Counted from the stretch's first letter, positions 17,531-27,679 are shown. The stretch is 64,000 bases of DNA from JAEXOD01 sp043805435 (GCA_043805435.1 JAZDHY010000098.1:10163-74162), one strand, 5' to 3'. The notes: a model not told the origin generated them from the sequence alone. Numbers and translations are program-made.

Positions 17531-20495
17531 TATAATCTCTTTTTAATCTTTGATATTGAAAAGCAAGAAGAATAAATTTTGTTTCCTTTTGGCCTTGGAG
17601 TATCTGGCGCGCATTTAGAAATAGTTTTTTCCGACCTTCATTTATAAAATTGTATTCGACTTCATAATTTTCAAAAAAGTTACTTTTAGGAATAATTTGT
17701 TCAAGAAGTTTCCGCAGTTCAGGAATTTCCCAATTTTTATCGTCAAGATCATAAATAAATTTCCCAATAGTTTTTTCACTATTTGTATTAAACATTTTAT
17801 AAAAAGACCTATTAGAAGAAAGTACTTTTAAGTCCTTATCCAATATAAGTAATGAATCCGTTACTGTATCAACAATATTATCGGCGTATTCACGCGCAAG
17901 TAATAGCTCCTTATTTATTTTACTCAATTTTTCATAAACTGTTTTAATATTATTAATATCTAAAAATGTAATAACAACTCCATCAATAAAATTAGTGGTT
18001 GTTCGATAAGGCATTATCCGCATCAAATACCAATGATCATCTGTGGTTTGTAATTCAATTTCTTTAAACACAAGTGTTCTCAAAACTTCTTTTGCATCAT
18101 CAATTAAATTACCATATTTTAGATTTGTAACTATGTGGTTAATAGGTCTTCCAATATCGGAATGAATCAGATTAATAACTTTTGTAGCATGAAATGTAAA
18201 TCTTTTAACAAGCAGATTATTATCCAAAAAAATTGTGGGTATGTCAAAGCTATCTAAAAGATTTTTCATATCATTATTAATAACCGATAATTCATCATTT
18301 TTATTTTGAAGTTCAGTATTTACAGTTATTAATTCCTCGTTTAAAGATTGCAATTCTTCTTTAGATGTTTCCAATTCTTCATTTGAACTTTGCATTTCTT
18401 CGTTAGTTGACTGCATTTCTTCATTAGTCGATTTAAGCTCTTCATTTGATGTTTCCAGCTCTTCTATTGTTGCCCGCAAATTTTCTTTTGTTGATTTTAA
18501 TTCACGAGTTAGTTCTTTAATTATTGTATTCGAATTGCTATCGTATTTGATTTTTTTAGAAGTTAATATTTCTTTTTTTGAAGTCACATCTTCAAAGATA
18601 ATTAATAGCGATCCCAGCATTGTTGCCGGTTCATTGATCGGTTTAATAGTAAGATTAATCATTTGGCTATTGCCGTTAGATTTTACTTTAATTCCTTTAA
18701 CAGTCATTGATTTTTTACCGGCAACAACTTTTCTAATTAACACAGAAAGTTCTTGTTGCAATCCTTCACGTGCCATTTCAAAAATGTTTAGTTTTGCTTC
18801 ACCATGTATTAGCTCTAAATATTTTCCGGTTCTGCCGTGTATATAAACTATATCACCATTTTCGGTTATAATAACACAGTTGGGTGAATAACTTTGTAAA
18901 ATAATTTTTTCTGCCAATTGAGTAATGTTTTTCACATCCTCTTTTTTTGCAGCCACAACATTTGTTTTTCCTTTAGTGCGAGTTACCGGATATTCAATAA
19001 AAAGTTGAGTCGAATAAATAGAATCCCTTCTTTTATAAATTTTCCACTTTTTATCTGCCATAGAAAACAAATCAACAAATCCGCCTATTGTTTCTGAAGA
19101 ACCTAAAAAAAGGATTCCGTTTGGTAAAAGACTAAAATGAAATAGCGGAATTATTTTTTTTTGTAACTCGTTATTGAAATAGATTAAAAGATTCCTGCAT
19201 GATATAAGATCAACTTTTGTAAAAGGAGGGTCTTTAATGATGTTTTGTGTTGCAAAAACCAACATTTCTCTAATTTCTTTTCGAATCTGGAAAATATTTC
19301 CGGTAACAGTAAAAAAATTATTTAATCGTTCTTTACTAACATCCAAGTTGATGCCTAAAAAAGAACCTGTACGAGCTTTTTCAATTGCGTTAATATCAAT
19401 GTCGGTGGCAAATATTTGAACATCTAAATATTTTTTCACTTCAATCATACACTCACGTAAAATGATTGCAATACTATAAGCTTCTTCACCCGTAGAACAT
19501 CCGGGGACCCAAATTCGTATTTGACCATTATCCGGTTTGCTTTTTATTAAATCTACTAATATTTTTTTTAATTTTTCAAATGATTCCGGATCTCGAAAAA
19601 AACTTGTAACGCCAATTAGCAGCTCTTTAAATAAGTCATCAATTTCTTTTGGATTTTCTTGAAGCAGCCGTATATAATTAGCCAAATTTTCCAATTGAGT
19701 ATTATTCATTCTTCGTTCTACACGCCTATACATGGTATTTTGCTTATATAGCGAAAAATCATGGCCGGTACGGTTTCTTAATAATATATATATTTTTTGA
19801 AATTGATCCGGAATTTTACTATTTAAACCCTTTTCATCAGATAGAACACTATTAAAAGTTGGAGAAATATATTTAATTAATCGATTCGGCATTTCTTCAG
19901 GTGGAAGGATTAAGTCTGCAAGCCCGGACTTAATCGCACTAGTTGGCATTCCGTCAAATTTAGCCGATAAAGGGTCCTGAACTATTACCAATCCATGTTT
20001 GTTTTTTACCGCTTTTAATCCAACCGTACCATCGGAAGCCATACCGGAAAGAATAATACAAACTGCATACTCACCCAGATCTTCGGCTAATGATTTAAAG
20101 AAAAAATCAATCGGAAGCCTAAAACCATGTGTGTCAATCGGTTCTATTAATTGAATTGTACCATGTAAAATCGCAATATCATTATTAGCCGGAGCAACAT
20201 ATACATGATTAGGTTCTACTATCATGCCATCTTCAGCCTGGAATAATTTCATTTTTGTGGATTTTTGAATTAATTCCGGCATAATACTTATGTGATTTGG
20301 ATCTAAATGAGATACAACAATAAAAGCCATACCTGTGTTAACTGGTGTGTTTCCAAAAAATCTTTCAAGGGCATCCAAACCTCCTGCAGATGCCCCAAGC
20401 CCGACAATATAAAAAGGATTATTTGGAGGTGGTAAACAATTGGATGTTTGATTATTATTAACAGTTATTTTTTTTGGAAGACTTTTTATCTTCAT
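17505..20495 (-). CDS. CheB-CheR fusion protein with PAS domains
   Basis: About 996 residues from the ATG at 20495 (a TTG at 20504 is the other option; neither has a good binding site). The CheB methylesterase domain comes first: GLGASAGGLDALERFF with the catalytic Ser near residue 36, SHLDPNHIS and SGMASDGTVGL. A CheR SAM methyltransferase follows: GVTSFFRDPESFEKL, PGCSTGEEAYSIA, ATDIDINAIEKA, SCRNLLIYF. Then comes a PAS region, a long coiled coil of repeated SNEELKSTNEE-type units (about 640-730) and two further PAS domains. Such fusions occur in non-chemotaxis stress and light signalling with neighbouring kinases; no chemoreceptor or CheA is in the window. The adjoining kinase is broken. 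Confidence 0.93.
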   Translation of the reverse strand: MKIKSLPKKITVNNNQTSNCLPPPNNPFYIVGLGASAGGLDALERFFGNTPVNTGMAFIVVSHLDPNHISIMPELIQKSTKMKLFQAEDGMIVEPNHVYVAPANNDIAILHGTIQLIEPIDTHGFRLPIDFFFKSLAEDLGEYAVCIILSGMASDGTVGLKAVKNKHGLVIVQDPLSAKFDGMPTSAIKSGLADLILPPEEMPNRLIKYISPTFNSVLSDEKGLNSKIPDQFQKIYILLRNRTGHDFSLYKQNTMYRRVERRMNNTQLENLANYIRLLQENPKEIDDLFKELLIGVTSFFRDPESFEKLKKILVDLIKSKPDNGQIRIWVPGCSTGEEAYSIAIILRECMIEVKKYLDVQIFATDIDINAIEKARTGSFLGINLDVSKERLNNFFTVTGNIFQIRKEIREMLVFATQNIIKDPPFTKVDLISCRNLLIYFNNELQKKIIPLFHFSLLPNGILFLGSSETIGGFVDLFSMADKKWKIYKRRDSIYSTQLFIEYPVTRTKGKTNVVAAKKEDVKNITQLAEKIILQSYSPNCVIITENGDIVYIHGRTGKYLELIHGEAKLNIFEMAREGLQQELSVLIRKVVAGKKSMTVKGIKVKSNGNSQMINLTIKPINEPATMLGSLLIIFEDVTSKKEILTSKKIKYDSNSNTIIKELTRELKSTKENLRATIEELETSNEELKSTNEEMQSTNEEMQSSNEELETSKEELQSLNEELITVNTELQNKNDELSVINNDMKNLLDSFDIPTIFLDNNLLVKRFTFHATKVINLIHSDIGRPINHIVTNLKYGNLIDDAKEVLRTLVFKEIELQTTDDHWYLMRIMPYRTTTNFIDGVVITFLDINNIKTVYEKLSKINKELLLAREYADNIVDTVTDSLLILDKDLKVLSSNRSFYKMFNTNSEKTIGKFIYDLDDKNWEIPELRKLLEQIIPKSNFFENYEVEYNFINEGRKKLFLNARQILQGQKETKFILLAFQYQRLKRDYNENSKKRI

Positions 20496-20680
20496 AAAAC
20501 CCAAAATTAATGATATTATCCTAAATTGAAAGTAGAAGTTAAAATAATTTCCATAAAAACACTAATTTTATCCACGATAAATTTATTTAACATTAAATTA
20601 ACCATTAAATAAGCTAAAAGCAATTGAGATTTAGTCTAATCAAACAAATAGACTTTTCTTCCAATCTTTAACATCAATTT

Positions 20681-21337
20681 TTAATACTGCAGTTGATGAC
20701 CTTCCAACGTTTTTTTTTCATTATTAAGAACTTCCTCCATCTCATAATTGCCAATTACAACATTTTTTTCTTGTAAATAACCATTCTGTTTGGCATAATT
20801 ATAAAGTAAAGAATAAAGAATTTTTCGTGTTCTATGCAGCCTCGACCTTACTGTTCCAATTGGACAATCAATAAAATCAGAAGTTTCTTTATACGAGTAA
20901 CCTTCCACATCGCAAAGATAGGCAATTGTTCTAAAGTCCTCCGGTAAAAGCGAAAGTGCGTTAAATATTTCATCATCAAGCACATCATTGTAAATATCGG
21001 ACTGACAATGCTGAACAATTATATCTTCCAATTTAATATTTTCATAAAAATTTTGCACATCATCATAATCAACGGTAATAGGTTGTTTAATTTTTTTTCG
21101 GTAATTATTAATAAATAAATTTTGCATTATTTTGAATAACCACGCTTTTGCATTTGAACCTTTTTCATAATTATCAAAAAATTTAAATGCCTTCATCAAA
21201 GTTTCTTGTAAAAGATCTTTAGAGTCATCAAAATCTCTTGTCATTTTAAATGCATAATTTTTAAGTGCGGTTAGATGAGGAATCACTTCAATATCGAAGT
21301 CGGAATATTTCTGCGCTGCGTTTAACTTTTCATTCAT
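20681..21337 (-). CDS. ECF-family RNA polymerase sigma factor
   Basis: A 218-residue sigma factor with region 2 (DSKDLLQETLMKAFKFF, KAWLFKIMQNLFINNYRK) and region 4 helix-turn-helix (LPEDFRTIAYL, GYSYKETSDFI, GTVRSRLHRTRKIL). The linker and C-terminal tail (about 35 residues past region 4) are longer than usual. No anti-sigma gene is adjacent. It lies 186 bp upstream of the CheB-CheR gene on the same strand, so it may belong to the same signalling output. No copy of the conserved element found elsewhere precedes it. Confidence 0.93.
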   Translation of the reverse strand: MNEKLNAAQKYSDFDIEVIPHLTALKNYAFKMTRDFDDSKDLLQETLMKAFKFFDNYEKGSNAKAWLFKIMQNLFINNYRKKIKQPITVDYDDVQNFYENIKLEDIIVQHCQSDIYNDVLDDEIFNALSLLPEDFRTIAYLCDVEGYSYKETSDFIDCPIGTVRSRLHRTRKILYSLLYNYAKQNGYLQEKNVVIGNYEMEEVLNNEKKTLEGHQLQY

Positions 21338-21647
21338 AGTTCTATCCCAAATAAATAATTAAATATTGAATTTTATTTTTATTTAACAATTTAGAAGTAT
21401 TACTTAAAAAGATTTTACATCTTACTAATTTCAAACAAAATGCATTTATTCTAATTATACATACCTTCATAAAAATGATTATGTCAATTATTAAATTATT
21501 TTACAATTTCAAATTTTAGCCTAATTGATTCTTGGTATTTTAAGTTTTAATAAAATATTGAATTGCTTAATTTTTAGATATCTATTTTAGAACATTACTC
21601 CTAATAATTTTTATTTATCAAGCTTTTTTAGTCCTATAACTTCTAAT
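21338..21647. other. Spacer upstream of the ECF sigma gene
   Basis: About 310 bp, AT-rich, presumably holding the sigma gene promoter on the minus strand. No hairpin, small gene or copy of the conserved element was seen. Confidence 0.5.
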
Positions 21648-22142
21648 CTAAAAAAAGTATCTAATACCAATTCCGGCATCAATTCCAAACCCTGTTGATT
21701 GAGTAAGCTGCAGTACCGGTACTAATTCAACAAACAGATCAAGTGGCGTTGCACGCGGCAACCAAGCGATTCCAAAGACTCCTCTTATGCCTAATGAACC
21801 GTCATATCCCCCGCCACTATTAAATCTTGCGCCAATGCCATAATATAATGGGAATCTTTCGGTTGAACTTATTGCACCAAACGAGTGCCATAAATAATCC
21901 ATGTGAAAATGAACACGGCTTCCATTATTATAACTACCTTTATATGAAATACGATCACCACCAACAGAAACACCAAGTCCAAAATCAAAAGCATTGATTT
22001 TTGATGTCCATAGTTTTGCACTTAAACCGGTTGGCTCTCCTAAAACAAATCCCAACCCAAAACCATGATCTTGAGCTGCTATTGGTTTGACAAAAAACAT
22101 CATCATGCCTAACACCACACTATATAAGAGAATTTTTTTCAT
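21648..22142 (-). CDS. Outer-membrane beta-barrel protein (small)
   Basis: 164 residues from the ATG at 22142, which has GGAG 9 bases upstream; an in-frame start 11 codons earlier lacks one. A signal peptide MKKILLYSVVLGMMMFF ... AAQ (about 23 residues) is followed by alternating hydrophobic glycine-rich strands (GFGLGFVLGEPTGLSAK, YYGIGARFNSGG) and a terminal aromatic strand GIGIRYFF, typical of an eight-strand barrel. Function unknown. Conserved element copy G lies 138 bp upstream. Confidence 0.82.
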   Translation of the reverse strand: MKKILLYSVVLGMMMFFVKPIAAQDHGFGLGFVLGEPTGLSAKLWTSKINAFDFGLGVSVGGDRISYKGSYNNGSRVHFHMDYLWHSFGAISSTERFPLYYGIGARFNSGGGYDGSLGIRGVFGIAWLPRATPLDLFVELVPVLQLTQSTGFGIDAGIGIRYFF

Positions 22143-22252
22143 ACATATAACTCCTATTATTATTTTGAATATCAATTTCTGATATCAATCATTCATTATT
22201 TAATATTAATTCAACCATGAATTTACCAAACACCTTTTTTTGAACACAACGA

Positions 22253-22318
22253 AAAGTACAATGAAGTTCAAGGTGAAACAATCGGACAAAGGGATGAAAA
22301 AGGAACTAATCCATTTGG
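22253..22318 (-). promoter_or_regulatory. Conserved upstream element, copy G (for the 22142 gene)
   Basis: On the minus strand TAGTTCC - TTTTTCATCC - CTTTGTCCGATTG (core 22280-22318). The terminal TTGTTT (22276-22281) would be the -35 box, with TACTTT 17 bp downstream (22253-22258), a weak -10. The rest of the 447-bp spacer to 22623 holds only this and the OmpA terminator. Confidence 0.75.
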
Positions 22319-22570
22319 TGCAGAATAACTAACCCTATGAGTAATGATTAAAAATTTGATTATTTTATAATCATTTTTGTTATGTATCATTGTCTTTTTG
22401 AGGGGAAAAATCGATTCTGAATTAATATTATAAAATTAAATATGAAAATTGTGTAAGCTTAAAAATAATTTTTGGTGTACAGCGGGTAATATTTTACTAT
22501 TTTGAAATTTTGATTGATTATTAATTAATGAATCTCCAATAAATATATAATTTTTTTTTAATTTAATATT

Positions 22571-22606
22571 AAATTTGAGACTGTCTTTTATTACAGTCTC
22601 AAATTT
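22571..22606 (-). terminator. Hairpin terminator behind the ompA-like gene
   Basis: A perfect 14-bp stem AAATTTGAGACTGT / ACAGTCTCAAATTT around an 8-base loop, 17 bp after the stop codon. The following bases on the minus strand are A/T mixed rather than a clean T run. Confidence 0.8.
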
Positions 22607-22623
22607 AACAAAACAAAAAAAAA

Positions 22624-23736
22624 CTATTTTTTGATAATTCTAAAAACAATTCTTCTGTTCATTGTTCTGCCTTCTACTGTCTCATTATCACCAACCGGAT
22701 TAGTTTTTCCATAACCAACAACAGAAAGTCTATTTTCGGCAATACCTTTAGACACAAGATAATCTTTTACTGTTTGGGCTCTTTGAATTGAAAGTTCATG
22801 GTTGTATTTATCCGTTCCTATATAATCGGTATATCCTTCAATTTCTACATCAACAGTTGGTTTATCTTCTAAAAGCTTAACCGATTTGTCAAGAACCGAA
22901 TATGATTCCGGTAAAAGTTCCGATTTGTCAAATTCAAAATTTACACCAACTAAAACCAATCTATCTTCTGCCACAGCCATAATATATCTTTCAGCCACAA
23001 CTTCTCTTACAACTTGTTCGGGAATATGTTTTTTAATCATCTCCTCAATTTTGTTATAGTCCGTCATATCTTTCATTTCAACGGTCGTGGTTATCCCTTC
23101 CGGACAGGTCTCACATAATTTTGATTTATCGCCTTTATCAAAAAAGTAATTTAAACCTAAACTAAGAGCTATATACGAATCGCGTCCATTTAACTCGTTT
23201 GGTGTAATGGTCCCTTCAAGTTCGGAGTTATTTGAAACGTGATAACCAAATTCTGCAACTAAATCCCAACTTGGGTTTAACTTAAATTCTGCACCGGTAC
23301 CCAAGTTTAATTGCGTTCCGAATTTATTATCGTCAGGATAAAGTGTTTGCCCTGCAGATATAATTTTATAATTTACACCTACACCTGCATATACATAAGG
23401 TGTAACTGTTGCGCACGGCACAAAATAATATATTAAATCAAGGTCACCAGTAAAAAGATTTGTTTTTTCCTTAATATAATTAAAAGAAGCGTCTTGCCAT
23501 TCTCCTTGCATATGCAAATAACTGCCTTTAAATCTTAGGCCGACATACTCATTAAAATTACGTTGGATAGATGCATAAGCTCCAAAATTAGTATTTAATG
23601 ATGTAATGTTTACAGATGCAAATCTAGGATAACTTAAACCAAAACCGAGTGCCCAGCTTTCGGTTACTGCTTGTGCTTGGACAACACCAATGCATAAAGT
23701 TAACATCAATGTAAGCGTAATTAAAAAATTTTTCAT
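22624..23736 (-). CDS. OmpA-family outer-membrane protein
   Basis: 370 residues: signal peptide (about 1-22, ending VVQAQA), an N-terminal beta-barrel (about 24-205) and a C-terminal OmpA peptidoglycan-binding domain (about 255-370) with VEIEGYTDYIGTDKYN, LSIQRAQTVKDYL and GRTMNRRIVFRI. A short cysteine pair (LCETC) and a charged linker join the halves. It is expected to anchor the outer membrane to peptidoglycan. Monocistronic, with its own terminator; no conserved element copy is visible upstream. Confidence 0.93.
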   Translation of the reverse strand: MKNFLITLTLMLTLCIGVVQAQAVTESWALGFGLSYPRFASVNITSLNTNFGAYASIQRNFNEYVGLRFKGSYLHMQGEWQDASFNYIKEKTNLFTGDLDLIYYFVPCATVTPYVYAGVGVNYKIISAGQTLYPDDNKFGTQLNLGTGAEFKLNPSWDLVAEFGYHVSNNSELEGTITPNELNGRDSYIALSLGLNYFFDKGDKSKLCETCPEGITTTVEMKDMTDYNKIEEMIKKHIPEQVVREVVAERYIMAVAEDRLVLVGVNFEFDKSELLPESYSVLDKSVKLLEDKPTVDVEIEGYTDYIGTDKYNHELSIQRAQTVKDYLVSKGIAENRLSVVGYGKTNPVGDNETVEGRTMNRRIVFRIIKK

Positions 23737-23858
23737 TTATTCTTTCCTATTAAATTTTATTTTGAAATATTGAAGTACTGCATAATTTTCTACAATTAAA
23801 TTTAATTCTTATCAATTCTCAAAATTGTGTAAATTTTTTATACACATTTAAGAACAAT

Positions 23859-23887
23859 AAAGTGAAGAGACAATTTCTCTTCACTTT
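23859..23887 (-). terminator. Terminator of the ice-binding-like lipoprotein gene
   Basis: A 12-bp perfect stem AAAGTGAAGAGA / TCTCTTCACTTT with a 5-base loop, 9 bp downstream of the stop codon, then TTGTTCTT on the minus strand. Confidence 0.85.
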
Positions 23888-23896
23888 AATTAAAAA

Positions 23897-26542
23897 TCAC
23901 AAAGGAATGTTTACTATTGTGTTAACAATTGTAACTGATGCATTAAGACTCAACGCTCTTCCATTTAGTATTGTTAAAATAACATTACCGGAAGTCGAAA
24001 AAGTTACGCCTGAATAAGCAATAATGGTTCCTACCATAGTACCGCCGCCGGTTCCATTTATTGTAGCAGCACTTCCAACCTGCCAATATACATTTTTGGC
24101 TTTTGCGCCATTTATAAGAATAATGCTGCGTGGCAATCCCGGCGAACCAACAGTTAACGATTGTGCTATCTGAAATACAAATACAGCATTTGGGTTATTT
24201 TGTGCATCAAGAGTAAGATCACTTGAAGTAATTTTAAAGGTACCCGAGGCAGCAGTATAAGTTCCCGGTGCTAAAACTAATCCACCCAACTCACCTGCAC
24301 CCGGATCGGGTCCTTCCGGAAGCCCGGCAAGATAATTAAATGCAGCGTTGGCATCAGCCCATGCTTGCTGGGCTTTAGCAAAGTTTACATCTGTACCCGG
24401 AGCTGGTGGTGCACAAAAAATTGTTCCGTTTACAGTACCAATATTTAGCGGAGTTTCAGTATATACGTTACCGCCCGTATCGTGAAATCCGGTTACCAAG
24501 GTTGAAGCTGCAGTTGTTCCAATATCTCCATTAACTACAGAAAAAATTCCCTGATTTGTTAAACCTGCAGTACCTCCAAAGCCTCCAAAAGTTGCAGCGG
24601 CTCCTAAAAATATAATTGGGCCTGTTGGAGTAAAATTAGCCGTTAATGTTATGTTTCCATTTAATATAAAAGTATAACTTGCATTTGAAGATACAATAAC
24701 GTCATTTTTAGTCCAGTTTGTAAATGAAAATCCATTATTTGCAGCTGCAGTTACAGTTACTGAAGTGCCAGAGTTAAATGTACCACCTCCAATAGTTGTT
24801 CCCCCTGCTGCGGGGCTTGATAATAAAGTAAGTACATTTGGAAAAACCGTTGTAAAACTCCACACATAATTATTGGTTAAAGCAATACCTGAAAGATCTT
24901 TTGCCTGGGTGTTGATAGTAACCGTATAAATTGTATTGGGTAAAAGGTTGTTTGTTGGTGTAAAAATTGCGGTTTTGCCGGAATAAGTTACAAAACCGGA
25001 AACTGACGTTGTACCAAATTTTAATGTATATGTTACATCGGTAATAGTTGCAGCATCCATAGTTTTACTAAAGGTTGTCGAAATTTTTTGGTTTAACGCC
25101 ACATTTGTTGCAAAATCAACAGGGTTTGTAGATACAACCGTTGGAGGCGTTACAACAATTGCTTCTCCTGTGGTAAAATTCCATTCATAGTTTGCAGCTA
25201 TTGAATTGCCTGCAAGATCTTTTGTGCCGGTTGTAATGGTCACAGTATACACTGTGTTTGGTAAAAGATTGGCTGTTGGCGAAAAAGCACCAATCATACC
25301 CGAATATGACACAAAACCTAAAACCGATGTTGCACCATGTTTTAAGATATATGTTGTTGTTGTAATAGTTGATACATCCATTGTTTTACTAAAAGTAGTA
25401 GCAATTTTCTGGTTTAAGGCTACACCTGTTTCATTATTAAACGGATCTGTTAAAATTATTGTAGGAGGGGTAATAATTACTGAGGCCCCTGTTATAAAAT
25501 TCCATACATAATTGGATGCAATAGTATTGCCTGCCAAATCTTTAGCCCCTGTTGTGATAGTAGCCGTATAAGTTGTACTTGGCAAAAGATTATTTAATGG
25601 TGTAAAAGTTGCGGTTGTACCTGTATAAGATACGGTTCCCGAAACAAATGAAGTGCCCTGCATTAAAGTAAATGTTGCTGTCGTAATGGTTGTAGCATCC
25701 ATGGTTTTACTAAATGTTGCTGTTATTTTTTGGTTTAGATCTACATCCGTTCCTGCAATGACAGGATTTGTTGAAATAATAGTTGGCGGGGTGACAACTA
25801 CATCAGCTCCGGTTGTAAAACTCCACACATAGTCATTTTCAAACGGAATACCCGTAAGACTTTTAGCTCCTGTATTAATGGTAACAGTATATACGGTATT
25901 TGGCATAAGATTAATAGATGGGGCAAAAAGTGCAGTAGTACCGGAATAGGATACAAAACCTGAGATTGGATTATCTCCTTGTGTTAACGTAAATGTTGAT
26001 GCGGTAATTGTTGAAGCATCCATTGCCATACTAAATGTTGCGGAAATTTTTTGATTAATAGCAACATTTATAACAGCATTAACCGGATCTGTTGAAGTTA
26101 CAGTAGGTGGCACATCGGCAGCTGTTAGGCCTGTTGTAAAGCTCCAAACATAATTAGTTTCTAATGAATTGCCAACATTATTTTTTGCCAATGTTGTTAT
26201 TGTTGCAATATATGTAGTATTTGGCATAAGATTACTTGAAGGAGCAAAAGTTGCCGTTGTACCTGTATACGACACGGTACCGGAGACAAATGATGTTCCC
26301 TGCATTAAAGTAAACGAGGCTGTAGTAATTGTTGAAGCTTTCATCACTTCGCTAAAAGTAGCGGTTATTTTTTGATTTAGGGCTACACCTGTTGACATAT
26401 TAGCAGGGTTTGCAGAACTAACAGTTGGTGTTGTGGTTAGCGGGGGTGCTGTTATCCCTACTCTCTCGTCACAACCAGCCATAATCATGACTAGCAGCAG
26501 TGGTATTAACCACATCTTCGAACTGTATTTCATTTTGTTCAT
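23897..26542 (-). CDS. Lipoprotein with five Ig-like repeats and a DUF3494 ice-binding-like domain
   Basis: 881 residues with a lipobox (VMIMAGCDE, Cys at about 24). Five consecutive SbsA-type Ig-like repeats of about 104 residues follow, each with VALNQKITATFS and a closing YVWSFTTG. After an InlB/Bacterial-repeat-like segment (FTNWTKNDVIVSSNASY ... LTANFTP), the C-terminal 240 residues match the DUF3494 family: GDIGTTAAS, APGTYTAASG, FQIAQSLTVG and NVYWQVGSAATI. DUF3494 proteins bind ice in polar microbes, but many are adhesins of unknown ligand, so the ligand is open here. CAGGAG precedes the ATG. Element copy F is 73 bp upstream. Confidence 0.87.
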   Translation of the reverse strand: MNKMKYSSKMWLIPLLLVMIMAGCDERVGITAPPLTTTPTVSSANPANMSTGVALNQKITATFSEVMKASTITTASFTLMQGTSFVSGTVSYTGTTATFAPSSNLMPNTTYIATITTLAKNNVGNSLETNYVWSFTTGLTAADVPPTVTSTDPVNAVINVAINQKISATFSMAMDASTITASTFTLTQGDNPISGFVSYSGTTALFAPSINLMPNTVYTVTINTGAKSLTGIPFENDYVWSFTTGADVVVTPPTIISTNPVIAGTDVDLNQKITATFSKTMDATTITTATFTLMQGTSFVSGTVSYTGTTATFTPLNNLLPSTTYTATITTGAKDLAGNTIASNYVWNFITGASVIITPPTIILTDPFNNETGVALNQKIATTFSKTMDVSTITTTTYILKHGATSVLGFVSYSGMIGAFSPTANLLPNTVYTVTITTGTKDLAGNSIAANYEWNFTTGEAIVVTPPTVVSTNPVDFATNVALNQKISTTFSKTMDAATITDVTYTLKFGTTSVSGFVTYSGKTAIFTPTNNLLPNTIYTVTINTQAKDLSGIALTNNYVWSFTTVFPNVLTLLSSPAAGGTTIGGGTFNSGTSVTVTAAANNGFSFTNWTKNDVIVSSNASYTFILNGNITLTANFTPTGPIIFLGAAATFGGFGGTAGLTNQGIFSVVNGDIGTTAASTLVTGFHDTGGNVYTETPLNIGTVNGTIFCAPPAPGTDVNFAKAQQAWADANAAFNYLAGLPEGPDPGAGELGGLVLAPGTYTAASGTFKITSSDLTLDAQNNPNAVFVFQIAQSLTVGSPGLPRSIILINGAKAKNVYWQVGSAATINGTGGGTMVGTIIAYSGVTFSTSGNVILTILNGRALSLNASVTIVNTIVNIPL

Positions 26543-26587
26543 TATGAATTTACTCCTGTAGTTTATTATTTTCGTTTTACTAAAGAT

Positions 26588-26653
26588 AATGTATGAAGAT
26601 TTTTATAATATGTAAATCGGACAAAGGGATGAAAAAGAGACTAACTCTATGGG
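26588..26653 (-). promoter_or_regulatory. Conserved upstream element, copy F (for the 26542 lipoprotein gene)
   Basis: Minus strand TTAGTCT - CTTTTTCATCC - CTTTGTCCGATTT (core 26615-26653). TTTACA (26611-26616, five of six to TTGACA) and TACATT (26588-26593) are exactly 17 bp apart, which places a transcription start about 40 bp before the ATG. Confidence 0.8.
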
Positions 26654-26764
26654 CTGAGCAATGATTTATTAGTTATTGAATTTACAAAAAATATTTTTAA
26701 AACTGAATCCATATTTAGTTTAAGATGCGAAATTATAAAAGATAAATATTTTAAATTAAGTATT

Positions 26765-27679
26765 TTAAAATCCCCACAACAGCCAACTGCTTTTTGCCTT
26801 TTTCATAAGTAATTTAAATGCAGCAGAACCTTCTTTTAGATTAACAAATGTAGAATCAAAATTTTTAGAAAAACTTTGTTGTGTGTTCATTATCAGAGTG
26901 TTTAACCCTTCAAGTCCATTTTTTAAGCTAACTACGGAAGTATCAAAGTTTTGCTCTAATTCTTTATCCATTAACATCCGGCCAATAAGCCCATTTCCGG
27001 CTTGAATATTATTTGTAATTACCGATAAATCACTTGTAATTGCTGTTGTGTTATCAATAGTTTTTTTGAATGAAACAAAAATTGCATCCATCCCATTTTT
27101 TAGGCTGACTATGGAAGTATCAAAGTTTTGCTCTAAATCTTTATCCATTAACATCCGGCCAATAACTCCTTTTCCTGCTTGAATATTATTTGTAATGACC
27201 GATAAATCACCTGTAATTGCTGTTGTGTTATCAATAGTTTTTTTAATTGAGATAAGAATTTCATCCATATTAATTGGCGGAGTTGTTTGTATAACGTCAT
27301 TATTTTCAATTACCTTTTTACCGCCCGTACCTGGGGAAATAATTAATATTTTATTGCCTATAAGACCATCAGATCCAATATTTGCAACGGCATCTTTTTT
27401 AATATATTTGCGCGTATCCTCATCAATTAATATTTCAACACTTACAGAAGAATCGCTTATTATTTTAATGGTCTCTACTGTTCCAACATTAATTCCGGCA
27501 AATCTAACATTATTGCCAGCTTGAAGTCCGGCAACATCCTTAAATACACCGCTTATTCTGAATGTACTTCTAAACATTTGTTGCTTTTGTCCAATAAAGT
27601 ATATTACAAATGTAAATACCGCTATTCCGGCAGCAACAAATACTCCCAGTTTAATTTTATTAATAACTTCCTTTTTCAT
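26765..27679 (-). CDS. mlaD: MlaD-type MCE-domain lipid-transport protein with an internal duplication
   Basis: 304 residues from ATG 27679 (a TTG at 27715 is possible but weaker). One N-terminal membrane helix (VFVAAGIAVFTFVIYFIG) is followed by an MCE domain (FKDVAGLQAGNNVRFAGI, VSVEILIDEDTRKYI). Residues about 150-280 contain two tandem copies of a 63-residue unit: KKTIDNTTAITGDLSVITNN ... GRMLMDKDLEQNFDTS. MlaD is the periplasmic substrate-binding partner of an MlaEF ABC transporter that moves phospholipids between membranes. It is third in the operon mlaE-mlaF-mlaD. Confidence 0.9.
   Translation of the reverse strand: MKKEVINKIKLGVFVAAGIAVFTFVIYFIGQKQQMFRSTFRISGVFKDVAGLQAGNNVRFAGINVGTVETIKIISDSSVSVEILIDEDTRKYIKKDAVANIGSDGLIGNKILIISPGTGGKKVIENNDVIQTTPPINMDEILISIKKTIDNTTAITGDLSVITNNIQAGKGVIGRMLMDKDLEQNFDTSIVSLKNGMDAIFVSFKKTIDNTTAITSDLSVITNNIQAGNGLIGRMLMDKELEQNFDTSVVSLKNGLEGLNTLIMNTQQSFSKNFDSTFVNLKEGSAAFKLLMKKAKSSWLLWGF

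Noticed and set aside
22571..22606. Hairpin as an attachment site
   Set aside because: Position just after the ompA-like stop codon fits a terminator; no integrase is present.
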